The position numbers and the translations under genes were made by a program. The notes below the pieces were generated by a model. That model saw only the letters and a program-made list of their open reading frames with translations. It did not search any database and was not told the DNA's origin. From assembly GCA_964502145.1 (NCBI GenBank), contig CAZCVI010000049.1, forward strand, positions 1-51,923: a stretch of 51,923 bases of DNA, given 5' to 3'. The DNA comes from CAZCVI01 sp964502145. Lineage in GTDB: Bacteria; Acidobacteriota; Aminicenantia; UBA2199. Shown piece after piece: positions 26,359-34,759 of this stretch (position 1 is the stretch's first letter; every line of letters starts with the position of its first letter).

Positions 26359-26447
26359 CAGGGAATGTTTTCTGGACTAGCTGGACTTACTGGACTAGCT
26401 GGACGGGAAGAAAAAACAATTGGAAGTCCAGAAAACATGATTCCCTG
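26359..26447. repeat. Fold-back element B with 9-bp tandem repeats
   Basis: The arms CAGGGAATGTTTTCTGGACT (26359-26378) and its inverse at 26425-26447 pair with one 3-base bulge. Between them lie four 9-base units (CTGGACTAG, CTGGACTTA, CTGGACTAG, CTGGACGGG). It lies between the convergently arranged end of the M24 peptidase gene and the start of the cyclophilin gene. Confidence 0.8.
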
Positions 26448-26456
26448 TTTTTTGTT

Positions 26457-27851
26457 TTAGTTCATTAGGGCTTCGATTTCTTCGACTTCTTTGGGGATCG
26501 GTTTGCCCAGAACACGGTATCCTTTTTCCGTGACCAGGACATCGTCCTCAATGCGGATGCCACCAAAGGCCCTGTATTCTTCAAGCAGGTTATAATTGAT
26601 GAAATCAGTATATTTCTTTTCTCCTTTCCATAGATCAATTAAAGCGGGGATGAAATAGATACCGGGTTCTACAGTAATAACGTGGCCAGTGCGGAGCTTT
26701 TTGGCCATGCGCAGGTAAGCCAAGCCGAATTGCGTGCTCCGTTGCACGGTTTCATCATAACCCACATAATTTTCACCCAGTGCTTCCATGTCGTGAACAT
26801 CGAGGCCCATTTGATGGCCGAGGCCATGGGGGAAGAACAGGGCGTGGGCACCGACGTTTACCGCGTCATCCATATTTCCTTTCATTAAGCCGATGTCTTT
26901 GAGACCGGAGGCAATAATCTTGGCGGTTTGGAGGTGGATTTCTTTATAAGAGATACCCGGTTTAATCGCTTCAATGGCAGCCATTTGGGCTTTTAATACG
27001 AGTTGATACACGGGCAATTGCCGGGGCGTAAAGGTGCCGCCCACAGGAAAAGTGCGGGTGATATCGGAGGCATAATGCAGGGGCGATTCAACACCGGAAT
27101 CAGCTACCAGCAATTGATCTTTTGCCAATTGGTTGCCGTGATAGTGGTTGTGGAGTGTTTCGCCATGAATGGAGAGAATAACGGGGAAAGAAATCTGACT
27201 GCCATGCATGCCTGCCAGTCCCTCGATTTTGCCAGAAATTTCCCGTTCGTAAGCGCCGGGCATAGCCAATTGCATGACAATAGTATACATTTCGCCGGAG
27301 ATACCCAGGGCGTTTTCGATTTCCGCCACTTCTTCGGCGGATTTGAGCTCCCGTTGGGCGACGACGGCTTTGATCAGGTCTACGGAAGCATATTGTTTCA
27401 GTTTACTGCTGGTTATTGCGAGCAGCTTTTCCAATTGAAGCATATTTTCGGCGCGATAGGGAGGCAGGAAATGAACCTTGCGACCGGCTGTTATAGCAGT
27501 CTCAATCTTTTCTGCCAATTGAGTAGGGGAGCCAGTTTCTTTCACGCCTACCTGGGCGCCCAGGTCTTTGACCGTGGGTTGTGGGCCCATCCAGATGATA
27601 TCGTCGATGGTAAAATCCTCGCCAAAGAGATAATCCTTGTTTTCCTCAACATCTATAAAGCCGGTAAAGCCGGGTTTATCCAAACCAAAATAATACAGGA
27701 AACTACTGTCCTGGCGAAAATGATAGGTATTACCCGCGTAATTCATGGGGCTCTCAACATTGCCGGGGAAAAGTAACACGCCGGATTTGACCTGTTTTTT
27801 TAATAACTTTCGCCTTTCAACATAAACCTTGCTGTTAAACATGTCATTCAC
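26457..27851 (-). CDS. M24 family Xaa-Pro aminopeptidase
   Basis: This 464-residue protein has the PepP layout: an N-terminal AMP_N domain (about 1-150, with LLFPGNVESPMNYAGNTYHFRQDSSFLYYFG) and a C-terminal pita-bread domain. Metal ligands are visible as D in VADSGVE, D in SDITRTF, H in FFPHGLGHQMGLDVHD, E in TVEPGIYF and E in IRIEDDVLV. It removes N-terminal residues before proline. Length is normal for the family. A promoter (TTGATT, 16 bases, CATAAT) lies at 27899-27926 on the minus strand. It is probably cytoplasmic and monocistronic. Confidence 0.93.
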   Translation of the reverse strand: MNDMFNSKVYVERRKLLKKQVKSGVLLFPGNVESPMNYAGNTYHFRQDSSFLYYFGLDKPGFTGFIDVEENKDYLFGEDFTIDDIIWMGPQPTVKDLGAQVGVKETGSPTQLAEKIETAITAGRKVHFLPPYRAENMLQLEKLLAITSSKLKQYASVDLIKAVVAQRELKSAEEVAEIENALGISGEMYTIVMQLAMPGAYEREISGKIEGLAGMHGSQISFPVILSIHGETLHNHYHGNQLAKDQLLVADSGVESPLHYASDITRTFPVGGTFTPRQLPVYQLVLKAQMAAIEAIKPGISYKEIHLQTAKIIASGLKDIGLMKGNMDDAVNVGAHALFFPHGLGHQMGLDVHDMEALGENYVGYDETVQRSTQFGLAYLRMAKKLRTGHVITVEPGIYFIPALIDLWKGEKKYTDFINYNLLEEYRAFGGIRIEDDVLVTEKGYRVLGKPIPKEVEEIEALMN

Positions 27852-27898
27852 TCCTTTAACTGATCTTAAATTTTGTTCTGTTCATGTGTTAAAATCCT

Positions 27899-27926
27899 AT
27901 TATGCCAAATTTTCAAAAAAAATCAA
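27899..27926 (-). promoter_or_regulatory. Promoter of the M24 peptidase gene
   Basis: On the minus strand TTGATT (27921-27926), 16 bases and CATAAT (27899-27904), with GGAG just before the ATG at 27851. This is a fair sigma-70-type match. Confidence 0.4.
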
Positions 27927-27969
27927 CCGTTTACGGGGTTATTTTTTGTTTATTGGGTAAATGAGGGAT

Positions 27970-29061
27970 TTATTCGTCTTCTGCTAAACGTGCATTGTGC
28001 TGCAACAAATCTGCGGCGAGACAAGAATGGACGGGAATAATCATCAGGATATCAGCGACGTTAATCTGTTGCAAAACCTGGGGGGTGGTTTTGATCACGC
28101 CGTGTTCCTGGGAGAGGGCCGCCACATAAGTATCTTTTAAGGGCGGGGCCCAGCTTGAAGAGTTGAGATTGGGGTGTGCAACAAGGCCGAAGTTTTTTTG
28201 TCCGCTGGCAGCCACCGCGACATCTTTGGAAAGGTGTACAGCTCCACCGTAAACAACTATTTCGTTCCGTTGCGGGTACTTGGCAATGACTGGACAGGCG
28301 ACGACGGCGGCAATATCTTCTGCATGGCAAGAACCAAGGAACAACTGCTGGACATCATTATAGACAAAATTACCGCAACGGATTTCATCGACGCCATAAA
28401 ACGTTTCGATGATACTGCACGTGGGAGTATCACCATACGAGATTTCTACGCTGGGGATACCATTGTGTAAAAGGTAATCGCGGAGCACGGACATTTTGGT
28501 GATAGTATCATGGTAGATTTCTTTTAATTGCTGAACAGAATGGGCATGATAGGAGTGACCGGCATGGGTGAGTAATCCTTGGAAGTGTAATTTTGGGGAT
28601 GCGACACAGGCTTTGGCAGTGGCGAGGATGTCTTCCTGAAGAAACCATTCGATGCCGGTACGATGATACCCGGTGTCGATTTTAAGCCAAACCCCCACGG
28701 GCTGCTGCACAGTGTGGTGCAGAAAAGCGGCGGTTTCCGGGCTATCAATCAGCAAGTTAATGGATGCGGTGGTGGTAAGCTGGTTGATGCGCTGGATTTC
28801 CAGGCGGTTGACCAGCACGGCAATAGTGATATCGGACCAACCAGCGGCCACAAATTGAGCGGCCATATCCACAGAAGAAACGGTAATGGCGGAAATACCC
28901 TGCTGCCGATACCAATCGGCAACACCCAGGGACTGGTGGGTCTTAAAATGGGGACGGAAACGGATATTGTTTCCCGCTACGGCGATTTTTGCTTTCATTC
29001 GCTGGATGTTGGCCACGGCTTTTTTCTTGTGAACGATAAATGTAGGTTTTATTATCTGCAT
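27970..29061 (-). CDS. D-serine dehydratase / D-threonine aldolase-like PLP enzyme
   Basis: This 363-residue protein belongs to the alanine racemase-type (fold III) PLP enzymes. K40 in RPHFKTHQS is the expected PLP lysine. The N-terminal barrel has ITVSSVDMAAQF and LKIDTGYHRTG, and the C-terminal domain ends with PVHSC (about H345, C347). The H-x-C pair is the zinc site of eukaryotic-type D-serine dehydratases, whereas D-threonine aldolases usually have H-x-D, so D-serine or a related beta-hydroxy D-amino acid is the likelier substrate. It would break down D-amino acids in the cytoplasm. No clear ribosome binding site precedes the ATG at 29061. Confidence 0.8.
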   Translation of the reverse strand: MQIIKPTFIVHKKKAVANIQRMKAKIAVAGNNIRFRPHFKTHQSLGVADWYRQQGISAITVSSVDMAAQFVAAGWSDITIAVLVNRLEIQRINQLTTTASINLLIDSPETAAFLHHTVQQPVGVWLKIDTGYHRTGIEWFLQEDILATAKACVASPKLHFQGLLTHAGHSYHAHSVQQLKEIYHDTITKMSVLRDYLLHNGIPSVEISYGDTPTCSIIETFYGVDEIRCGNFVYNDVQQLFLGSCHAEDIAAVVACPVIAKYPQRNEIVVYGGAVHLSKDVAVAASGQKNFGLVAHPNLNSSSWAPPLKDTYVAALSQEHGVIKTTPQVLQQINVADILMIIPVHSCLAADLLQHNARLAEDE

Positions 29062-29103
29062 GAAAATAAGATACCATAGATTTAAAAAAAAACAAAAATT
29101 ATT

Positions 29104-29132
29104 TTTACTATTTTGTTGGAATAGTATATAAT
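29104..29132 (+). promoter_or_regulatory. Promoter of the ABM-domain gene
   Basis: TTTACT (29104-29109), 17 bases and a perfect TATAAT (29127-29132). The same pair of boxes occurs at 46507-46535. The leader to the ATG at 29198 would be about 60 bases and contains AAGGAG. Confidence 0.65.
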
Positions 29133-29197
29133 AGTCTACAAATAAATTAATGATGAGAATTGATGATGATAATTTATGATGATAAGGAGAATCAAGG

Positions 29198-29503
29198 ATG
29201 TTTGCACGTCAGGTTACAGCCAGAATAAAAGAGGGCAAGTTAGAAAAAGCCCTAACAATATACGAGGAGAGTATCATCCCGGAGGGAAAAGTTCAGCAAG
29301 GTTACCGGGGCATTTACGTGATGACGGACCGGGAGGTTCGCAAAGTTATTTCCATCACGTTGTGGGATAGTGTGGAGGACATTGTGGCCAATGAAACCAG
29401 CGGTTACTATCAGGCGCAAGTGGACAAATTCAAAGGTTTACTGGAAAACGCGCCGGAGAAAGAGATCTTCGAGGTCACTGTCATGTTAACAAAAGCAAAA
29501 TAG
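29198..29503 (+). CDS. ABM-domain (antibiotic biosynthesis monooxygenase-like) protein
   Basis: This 101-residue protein has the size and pattern of a single dimeric alpha-beta barrel domain (PF03992-like): FARQVTARIKEGKLEKALTIY, then GYRGIYVMTDREVRKVISITLWDS, then a helix ending in QVDKFKGLLE. Members include heme oxygenases, quinol monooxygenases and many of unknown role; no heme ligand or catalytic residue can be fixed here. AAGGAG precedes the ATG and a strong promoter lies at 29104-29132. It is monocistronic and ends at the REP-like palindrome at 29519-29557, facing the tail cluster. Confidence 0.7.
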   Translation: MFARQVTARIKEGKLEKALTIYEESIIPEGKVQQGYRGIYVMTDREVRKVISITLWDSVEDIVANETSGYYQAQVDKFKGLLENAPEKEIFEVTVMLTKAK

Positions 29504-29518
29504 CCAAGACTGATAATA

Positions 29519-29557
29519 CAGTAGAGACGTTGCACGCAACGCGCAACGTCTCTACTG
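29519..29557. repeat. REP-like palindrome between convergent genes
   Basis: CAGTAGAGACGTTGC (29519-29533) and its perfect inverse (29543-29557) flank a 9-base loop. The sequence belongs to a short palindrome type that recurs in many bacterial genomes. Its place between convergent genes suggests it can also end transcription. Confidence 0.8.
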
Positions 29558-29567
29558 CCTAGTTATA

Positions 29568-30218
29568 CTATTTCTTTTTGAACATAAAATACCCGGCAGC
29601 AATACCAAGAATAATGCCAACGGTATATTTGATGGTGTTCTTTTTTAAAATCTTCCGCTTGTAGTAGCGGTCCAGTCGTTCCATGGCATCGGCGGTGTCG
29701 TTAAGCTTTTGGGTCATTAACTGACCCTGTTGCTGGCATTCCACGTAGGCCATTTCCTGGAGGGTGAACAGTTCCTTTTGCTTTTGGGATTTATCAAGGC
29801 ACAAGTTCAAGGATTGGTCGCCTTTTTCATTGGCTGCCAGACAAAGGTTCAGACTGGTGACCAGCGCGGTATATTTTTGCTGGCATTCGTTTAACTCCTT
29901 GAAAAGTCCAGGATTTTCTGGTTTGGGCATGGTGGTCATCTGCTCTTGCAATTGTCGGTACCCGGTAGTGACATGGGTTAATTGGGTGTCCAATTTGGTG
30001 ATATCGCCTGTTTTGTTTTTGATATCTTTCAGGAGCAGCTTCTCTTTTACCTGGGATTTCTGAATGTCCAGGTTCAGCTTGAAATTCTCCAGTTCCAATT
30101 GGCTCTTAATTTCAGTTAAATTCTTGGAATCCTTGTACAAGTAGAAATTCAAGCCAAATAATACTAACACGACTCCAATAACAATGGTTACACGGTATTT
30201 TTTTATAAATTTTATCAT
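29568..30218 (-). CDS. Coiled-coil protein with a membrane segment at each end
   Basis: I do not recognise this 216-residue protein. It has a hydrophobic segment at about 11-28 (VTIVIGVVLVLFGLNFYLY), a long charged coiled coil with several cysteines (30-185), and a second hydrophobic segment at about 193-212 ending FMFKKK. Both ends would sit in the membrane with the coil in the same compartment. It starts 1 base after the stop of the C92 hydrolase gene, so the two are coupled, and both close the tail operon. A role in release across the envelope, comparable to spanins, is possible but not shown by any motif. Confidence 0.6.
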   Translation of the reverse strand: MIKFIKKYRVTIVIGVVLVLFGLNFYLYKDSKNLTEIKSQLELENFKLNLDIQKSQVKEKLLLKDIKNKTGDITKLDTQLTHVTTGYRQLQEQMTTMPKPENPGLFKELNECQQKYTALVTSLNLCLAANEKGDQSLNLCLDKSQKQKELFTLQEMAYVECQQQGQLMTQKLNDTADAMERLDRYYKRKILKKNTIKYTVGIILGIAAGYFMFKKK

Positions 30219-30219
30219 T

Positions 30220-30921
30220 CTACACCCCTGCTAGCACGGGTACAAAACCAGTGGGTTCACTGTAGCGGTATTTTTCATAGACAATTTCAGCGTTCCCGTT
30301 GATGCGGAGATTATCGAGTACCTGTTTCATGCCGTCAGGGTACTCGTTCCGTGATTTTCCCGGTGGCACCCAGAGGCCATTGGCGGTAAATATCATGGAT
30401 TGTAATTCCGTGCAGTCATAGGTGACAATATCCCTGTTGATCAGGAAGGGTTTGGTCACTGTGACGAAGAATAAAAGCCCGCCGGCCACGATGGCCAAGG
30501 TCTTGCTGGCGGATATAGAAAAAATCAGCCCAAACAAAGCCAATAAGACACCGGCCAAAAACAAGAATAAAGAAGCGATACGCACAAAATCCAATAAATA
30601 CCGGGCATATGCATAACGCTTACCCAAAAATCGCTTGGCAATGTTCTGGTGTTGAGTCTGTTTTTGTTCATCCATCTTTTTTAACCGGTACACACAGTAT
30701 TCGATGTGTTTATCGAAACGGTCATTCTTAGCCATCTTAACACCGTCAGGTTCGGCGGAAATGTTCATGGTACTGTCAAAACTGCTCTCAATGTGGGAAT
30801 AGGCTTTCTTATAGGGAATGCCATATCGGATAGAGATGAGCAAGCGGACCCATTTACCAATCCACTCGTTGCTTCGCACTAAAAAAATATCCCCGGGTTG
30901 TGTTTTAAAACTGGCACTCAT
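30220..30921 (-). CDS. Permuted NlpC/P60 (C92, YiiX-like) hydrolase with membrane hairpin
   Basis: This 233-residue protein has the order of the permuted papain-like C92 family: PGDIFLVRS near residue 8, a histidine in YSHIESS near residue 42, and the likely catalytic cysteine in TYDCTELQS near residue 168. Members are amidases or peptidases of wall peptides or lipids. Between the two halves lies an insert with two membrane segments (about 112-135 and 138-158), not usual for the family, so the active domain would be tethered. As part of the tail operon it could open the cell wall during particle entry or release. No signal peptide is seen. Confidence 0.65.
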   Translation of the reverse strand: MSASFKTQPGDIFLVRSNEWIGKWVRLLISIRYGIPYKKAYSHIESSFDSTMNISAEPDGVKMAKNDRFDKHIEYCVYRLKKMDEQKQTQHQNIAKRFLGKRYAYARYLLDFVRIASLFLFLAGVLLALFGLIFSISASKTLAIVAGGLLFFVTVTKPFLINRDIVTYDCTELQSMIFTANGLWVPPGKSRNEYPDGMKQVLDNLRINGNAEIVYEKYRYSEPTGFVPVLAGV

Positions 30922-31026
30922 GTTGACCTCCGAATATTAATACTGTTCCCCAGAAAAACGTGTCGTTGTTTACATTCATTTAATCCTCCTTTATTTTTAT
31001 TTTATCTTTTTATATCTAGTCATATC

Positions 31027-31226
31027 GTTCTTGGATTCGCGGCCAAATTAATGGGAGTTATGGGAGTTATGGGAATTATGGGAAGTATGGGAAGTATGGG
31101 AAGTATGGGAATTATGGGATAAACAGGAATATTCCCATTCCTCTCATAATTCCCATAACTCCCATAATTCCCATACCTCCCACTTGCTTTTACGATGCTC
31201 TCAAAGAACTGTCAATGAATCCAGGT
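31027..31226. repeat. Fold-back element C with 9-bp tandem repeats
   Basis: Seven to eight 9-base units ATGGGANNT run from 31051 to 31119. An inverted set of the same units follows (31129-31181). The outer ends TTCTTGGATT (31028-31037) and TGAATCCAGG (31216-31225) match those of element A. It fills the gap between the hydrolase and fibre genes of the tail cluster. Confidence 0.8.
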
Positions 31227-31247
31227 AGTTGTTTAGGTGTTGTGTGA

Positions 31248-32528
31248 TTATTTGATGCAAATACCAAAAAATCCGAAAATAATAGGCTTGGCATAGCTCC
31301 ACTTATTTTGAATATTAAGTTTTCCAGACTCAAAGTAGAGGTTTATATTAGATGGCCCTGAATTTTTTGTAGTTGAAAAAAAGGGCGGCGAAACGGTTTG
31401 GTATTTAATAACAATATCAGTATCGGAGGCGACACAAGTCACGCCATAGGCGGTCCATTTCCCCGAATCATCTTTAATAATAAACCATCCAGGCGAACCC
31501 TCGGTAATAGAAGTCACCAGTACACCATTAGCGGCAAGGGATTCATTGTACATCTGCGAAATCATGGCACCACAACTTTGCACTTTGGGCACGTCGGGGT
31601 CAAGAGTGAGCAGGGTTTTTTCCGTACCCGTCGTATTTTCACAGCTCAAAATAATCTTTTCACCGTGGGATTTGTTCTGTACATAGAGGTTTGCACCGTT
31701 ATCGGCATTATTCATAATATAACTATTGGAACCATCGTGTTGCAGGGTGAGATCGTCACTGGCTCCGACAGCTAAGGATTGGTCTTTGGCGAGATGCAGG
31801 TTCCCATTGCTATCCAGGCGCATGACTTCTTGAACCGCTCCAGAATTGTACCCGACTCCAAAAGCCAGTCCGGCATCGGGGGCGGTTAAACCATTGCCAC
31901 GGGTGGTTATAGCACGAACAAAAGCGAGGGGCCCCACGGCGGTATCATCGCTGTAAAATTGGATTTCGCCGTGAATATCACCGATATTATAGGTGGTATC
32001 TGCGGTTTGGCGAATACGCAACAGGGGATGATTCGAATGGGAACCGGCGGTGCCAACAAGGGCACTCTGAATATCGACGGCCTGTCCGGTTTGGTTTAAG
32101 ATGAACGCCAAACGCCCTCCTACCTTGTTTAATTGCATGTACACATTGGTACCATCGGAATAAAATTCGACATCACTGGCAGTGCCGAGTTTTATTTTTT
32201 TGGAATTCTGCCACAGGGTATTGGCGGTCATGGTGGTGTCGCTGTCCTTCCTGACAAAACTGGCGGCTTGAATACTATCAACGGTGTCAGCATCCAAACC
32301 ACTTGCTGTACCGTCAACGGTTTTAATTAATGTGAGCAAATCAGCGGCGCTTAATTCGCCGATAATAACCCAAACACTGCCAACGTATCTTTTTATTCGA
32401 TTAAGGGTGGTATCCAACCATATCTCACCTTCTTCAGGATTAGTTGGCGCGGTGGCACTGGCCCATAATTTTTTAATCTCGTTGGCATCCTGATATCCAA
32501 ATAAATCGTTTAGTTTAAATAACGCCAT
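31248..32528 (-). CDS. Phage-like tail fibre protein 1
   Basis: This 426-residue protein shares its first 90 residues with the fibre at 34760-35632 (LFKLNDLFGYQDANEIKKLW and ADLLTLIKTVDGTASGLDAD), a likely attachment module. The rest is different: beta-rich repeats such as VEFYSDGTNVYMQLN and LTLQHDGSNSYIMNN, common in receptor-binding fibres of tailed phages, then a C-terminal domain ending in GFFGICIK. AAGGAG precedes the ATG. The two fibres with a common base and different tips suggest a particle that can bind two receptors. Confidence 0.75.
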   Translation of the reverse strand: MALFKLNDLFGYQDANEIKKLWASATAPTNPEEGEIWLDTTLNRIKRYVGSVWVIIGELSAADLLTLIKTVDGTASGLDADTVDSIQAASFVRKDSDTTMTANTLWQNSKKIKLGTASDVEFYSDGTNVYMQLNKVGGRLAFILNQTGQAVDIQSALVGTAGSHSNHPLLRIRQTADTTYNIGDIHGEIQFYSDDTAVGPLAFVRAITTRGNGLTAPDAGLAFGVGYNSGAVQEVMRLDSNGNLHLAKDQSLAVGASDDLTLQHDGSNSYIMNNADNGANLYVQNKSHGEKIILSCENTTGTEKTLLTLDPDVPKVQSCGAMISQMYNESLAANGVLVTSITEGSPGWFIIKDDSGKWTAYGVTCVASDTDIVIKYQTVSPPFFSTTKNSGPSNINLYFESGKLNIQNKWSYAKPIIFGFFGICIK

Positions 32529-32557
32529 AGTTGTTCTCCTTTTATATTGTTTTTATG

Positions 32558-34081
32558 TTAATATAATACTTTGCCGTAATCTTTCCCGCCTGCAAAATAG
32601 CCGGTTTCTTTATCCGCTAAATAGCCGAAATTGCGATCACTATCCCCGGCCAATTGCCAGTAGAGGGGCAAGGTGGTTCGATCACCGAGTAAAAATACGC
32701 CACCTGCCAGAGTGGTGATATCCACGGCTTCGACTTGCACGCTGTCGGTGACAAAATCTAAATTAACGCGGCGTACCTGGTACTTCCGTTTATTGGGATC
32801 AATAGCGCCTGCATGTTGGATTTCGATAATATCGGATATATCCACGCCGATAAACTCGGCGAGCGGAAGGCTTAATTGGGCAATGCGCCGGGGATTCTTG
32901 CGTTGAATAACATAACGCTGCACGACATCAAAGGCAGAGACATCATCGGCCACATAAAGTAAATCGAGGGATTCGTTGCGATTATAAAACTCGCCCCACC
33001 CAGTCACGGATTCCTGAAGGGTATATTCGGGCATCTGCAAATATTGGCCAAGGGCGAAATTATATTGGTACTGGTATTTGACACGATTGCGAATCTGTTC
33101 GGGCAACTCTTCCATATCAAACTCGGCAATCTGACTCTCATTATAACTTTTCACTGGGGTTAATTGGGACCAGTTCAACAGGGTGACCATAACCTCGTTT
33201 CCTTTACTGACATAAAAATCACAATCAAAGCTGAAGGAAAAATCCTTGAGCACATCTTGCAAATTCTTTTCATTGTCTATCACACAGGCAATTTTGTACC
33301 CCCGTTCAATAACAATTTCCCGGGCAGCCTCCATACCGGCACTGTTGTAATTCATAGGAGTATAGTAGGTGATGATATCCTTTAATGCATCAATGGGGTT
33401 CTCAATCAACTGGAGTGAGTCATCCATTTTCCCTTTCACATTGGCATAGATGCTTTCCAGGGGGGAGGTGCATAAAATATAGGCGCATTCATCAGCGGCA
33501 TTATCCAAGGTGGCTCCAGTGATAATAGTGCCATTTTCGTTAAATACATCCCCAAGTAACGAGTGGCAATGATGATCGGCCAGAAGAAAAAGACCGGTAT
33601 CGACACGCCAACATTTTACAGCGCCAGTATCTGCTTCCAGGCGGCCATAGATCAGAGGAATGGGTTGACCATTGGCTTTGGCTGTCAGATTGGGGTAACG
33701 TTCCTTGGTAATAGTTTTGGGGATCAAGGTTTCCAAACCGGACAATTTGTCGTTGATAGAAAGGGAAAAGGTATCTTCTTTATATTGCCATTTTTCGACA
33801 GTACCGGCATAGATCAAGGTATTATCTTCGGTAAGAATCTCCACGGTTTTGCCGGAAATATATCGGAACTCCCCGGACATCATGTCACGAAAAAAGCGAT
33901 CAGTATCGTCGAGTTCGATAGACATACCGGAGATTTCATAGGATTTGTCCTCGCCGATGTTGCGGCTCAATTCGGAAATGCTTAAAATTTTGTTTTGCCA
34001 ATTGCCTAAACTGTCCTGGATATTGCTGGTTGCAAACAACAGGTTCCCGCTAGGAAAGCGGCACATTACTTTTATGATCAT
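32558..34081 (-). CDS. Tail hub / tip protein-like, phage tail cluster
   Basis: This 507-residue protein is not assigned to a named family by me, but its features fit a tail tip or hub: short beta-rich domains (SYEISGMSIELDDTDRFF, VEILTEDNTLIYAGTVEKW), then a helical part with FDCDFYVSKGNEVMV and an OB-like barrel near residues 420-470 with VDISDIIEIQHAGA. Such modules occur in baseplate hub proteins that join tube and fibres. The end (LPLYWQLAGDSDRNFGYL) may hold a fibre contact. AGGAGG lies before the ATG. It sits between the small proteins and fibre 1. Confidence 0.55.
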   Translation of the reverse strand: MIIKVMCRFPSGNLLFATSNIQDSLGNWQNKILSISELSRNIGEDKSYEISGMSIELDDTDRFFRDMMSGEFRYISGKTVEILTEDNTLIYAGTVEKWQYKEDTFSLSINDKLSGLETLIPKTITKERYPNLTAKANGQPIPLIYGRLEADTGAVKCWRVDTGLFLLADHHCHSLLGDVFNENGTIITGATLDNAADECAYILCTSPLESIYANVKGKMDDSLQLIENPIDALKDIITYYTPMNYNSAGMEAAREIVIERGYKIACVIDNEKNLQDVLKDFSFSFDCDFYVSKGNEVMVTLLNWSQLTPVKSYNESQIAEFDMEELPEQIRNRVKYQYQYNFALGQYLQMPEYTLQESVTGWGEFYNRNESLDLLYVADDVSAFDVVQRYVIQRKNPRRIAQLSLPLAEFIGVDISDIIEIQHAGAIDPNKRKYQVRRVNLDFVTDSVQVEAVDITTLAGGVFLLGDRTTLPLYWQLAGDSDRNFGYLADKETGYFAGGKDYGKVLY

Positions 34082-34122
34082 GTTCTTCCTCCTGGTAGAT
34101 TTTTTATTATGCCGTTAACTCT

Positions 34123-34356
34123 TTAGTCTTTTTTATAGTTTGGGGTGGTTTCGGCATTGGCCCACAATACTTTTACTAGCAATAGAAGCCCCTCGCTGAC
34201 ATCCGGTGAGAGACTTGAGAAATGTTTTTTGAACCAGAGTTCCAACTCTTCTTCAGTCTTCATCAAGAAGGCATCCTTGTATTTTCCCCGGCTGGCCTTT
34301 TCTTTTTTACGGGATAATATCTCTTGTTTGTCTCCGATTTTTTTAATGTTTACCAT
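34123..34356 (-). CDS. Small basic protein of the tail cluster
   Basis: This is a 77-residue protein without a family I recognise. It is basic at the N-terminus (NIKKIGDKQEILSRKKEKASRG split in sequence) and ends with a short helical part, EELELWFKKHFSS. The ATG at 34356 was chosen because GGAGGTC lies 5-7 bases upstream; a longer reading from 34392 has none. It overlaps the end of the preceding gene by 14 bases. In position it resembles small proteins encoded beside tail tip genes. Confidence 0.55.
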   Translation of the reverse strand: MVNIKKIGDKQEILSRKKEKASRGKYKDAFLMKTEEELELWFKKHFSSLSPDVSEGLLLLVKVLWANAETTPNYKKD

Positions 34357-34741
34357 TGGTGACCTCCTTATAATTGATAATAATTTCTTCATTTTGGACA
34401 GCAGGGATAGTCACTGATATGACGATATCGCCTTCTAAGCCAAAGTTATTGCTTTCATTTTCTGCCCCTTGCAACAATTCAATCGCTTCAATACCTTGGC
34501 TCTTGGTGATGAAAACAAGCAGATGCTTGTTAAGGCTTTCATCCCGTTCAATGAGCACCTGGTCAGCGGGAACATCAAAGTAAGCGAACCCGTTCTCAGC
34601 TATTTTATCAGCCTCAGGGGTGTAGAAACGAAATGAATCCCATTTTAAGCAATTGTCACTATTATCAAATCTGATATTGGGTAACGTATAACAAACGGTT
34701 GAACCTAGCTTTCCATTAATGGTGTGTTTGTTTACTATCAT
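34343..34741 (-). CDS. Hypothetical protein of the tail cluster
   Basis: This 132-residue protein is not recognised. It looks like one mixed beta domain (GSTVCYTLPNIRFDN, FAYFDVPADQVLIERD, GDIVISVTIPAV) without a signal or membrane segment. AAGGAGA lies before the ATG at 34741, and the end overlaps the next small gene. A structural or chaperone role for the neighbouring fibre is plausible from position only. Confidence 0.55.
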   Translation of the reverse strand: MIVNKHTINGKLGSTVCYTLPNIRFDNSDNCLKWDSFRFYTPEADKIAENGFAYFDVPADQVLIERDESLNKHLLVFITKSQGIEAIELLQGAENESNNFGLEGDIVISVTIPAVQNEEIIINYKEVTNGKH

Positions 34742-34759
34742 AAAATTCTCCTTTACTTT

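Noticed and set aside
30898..31122. ORF with repeated Met-Gly residues
   Set aside because: It is only a translation of the 9-base repeats of element C and lies opposite the C92 hydrolase start.
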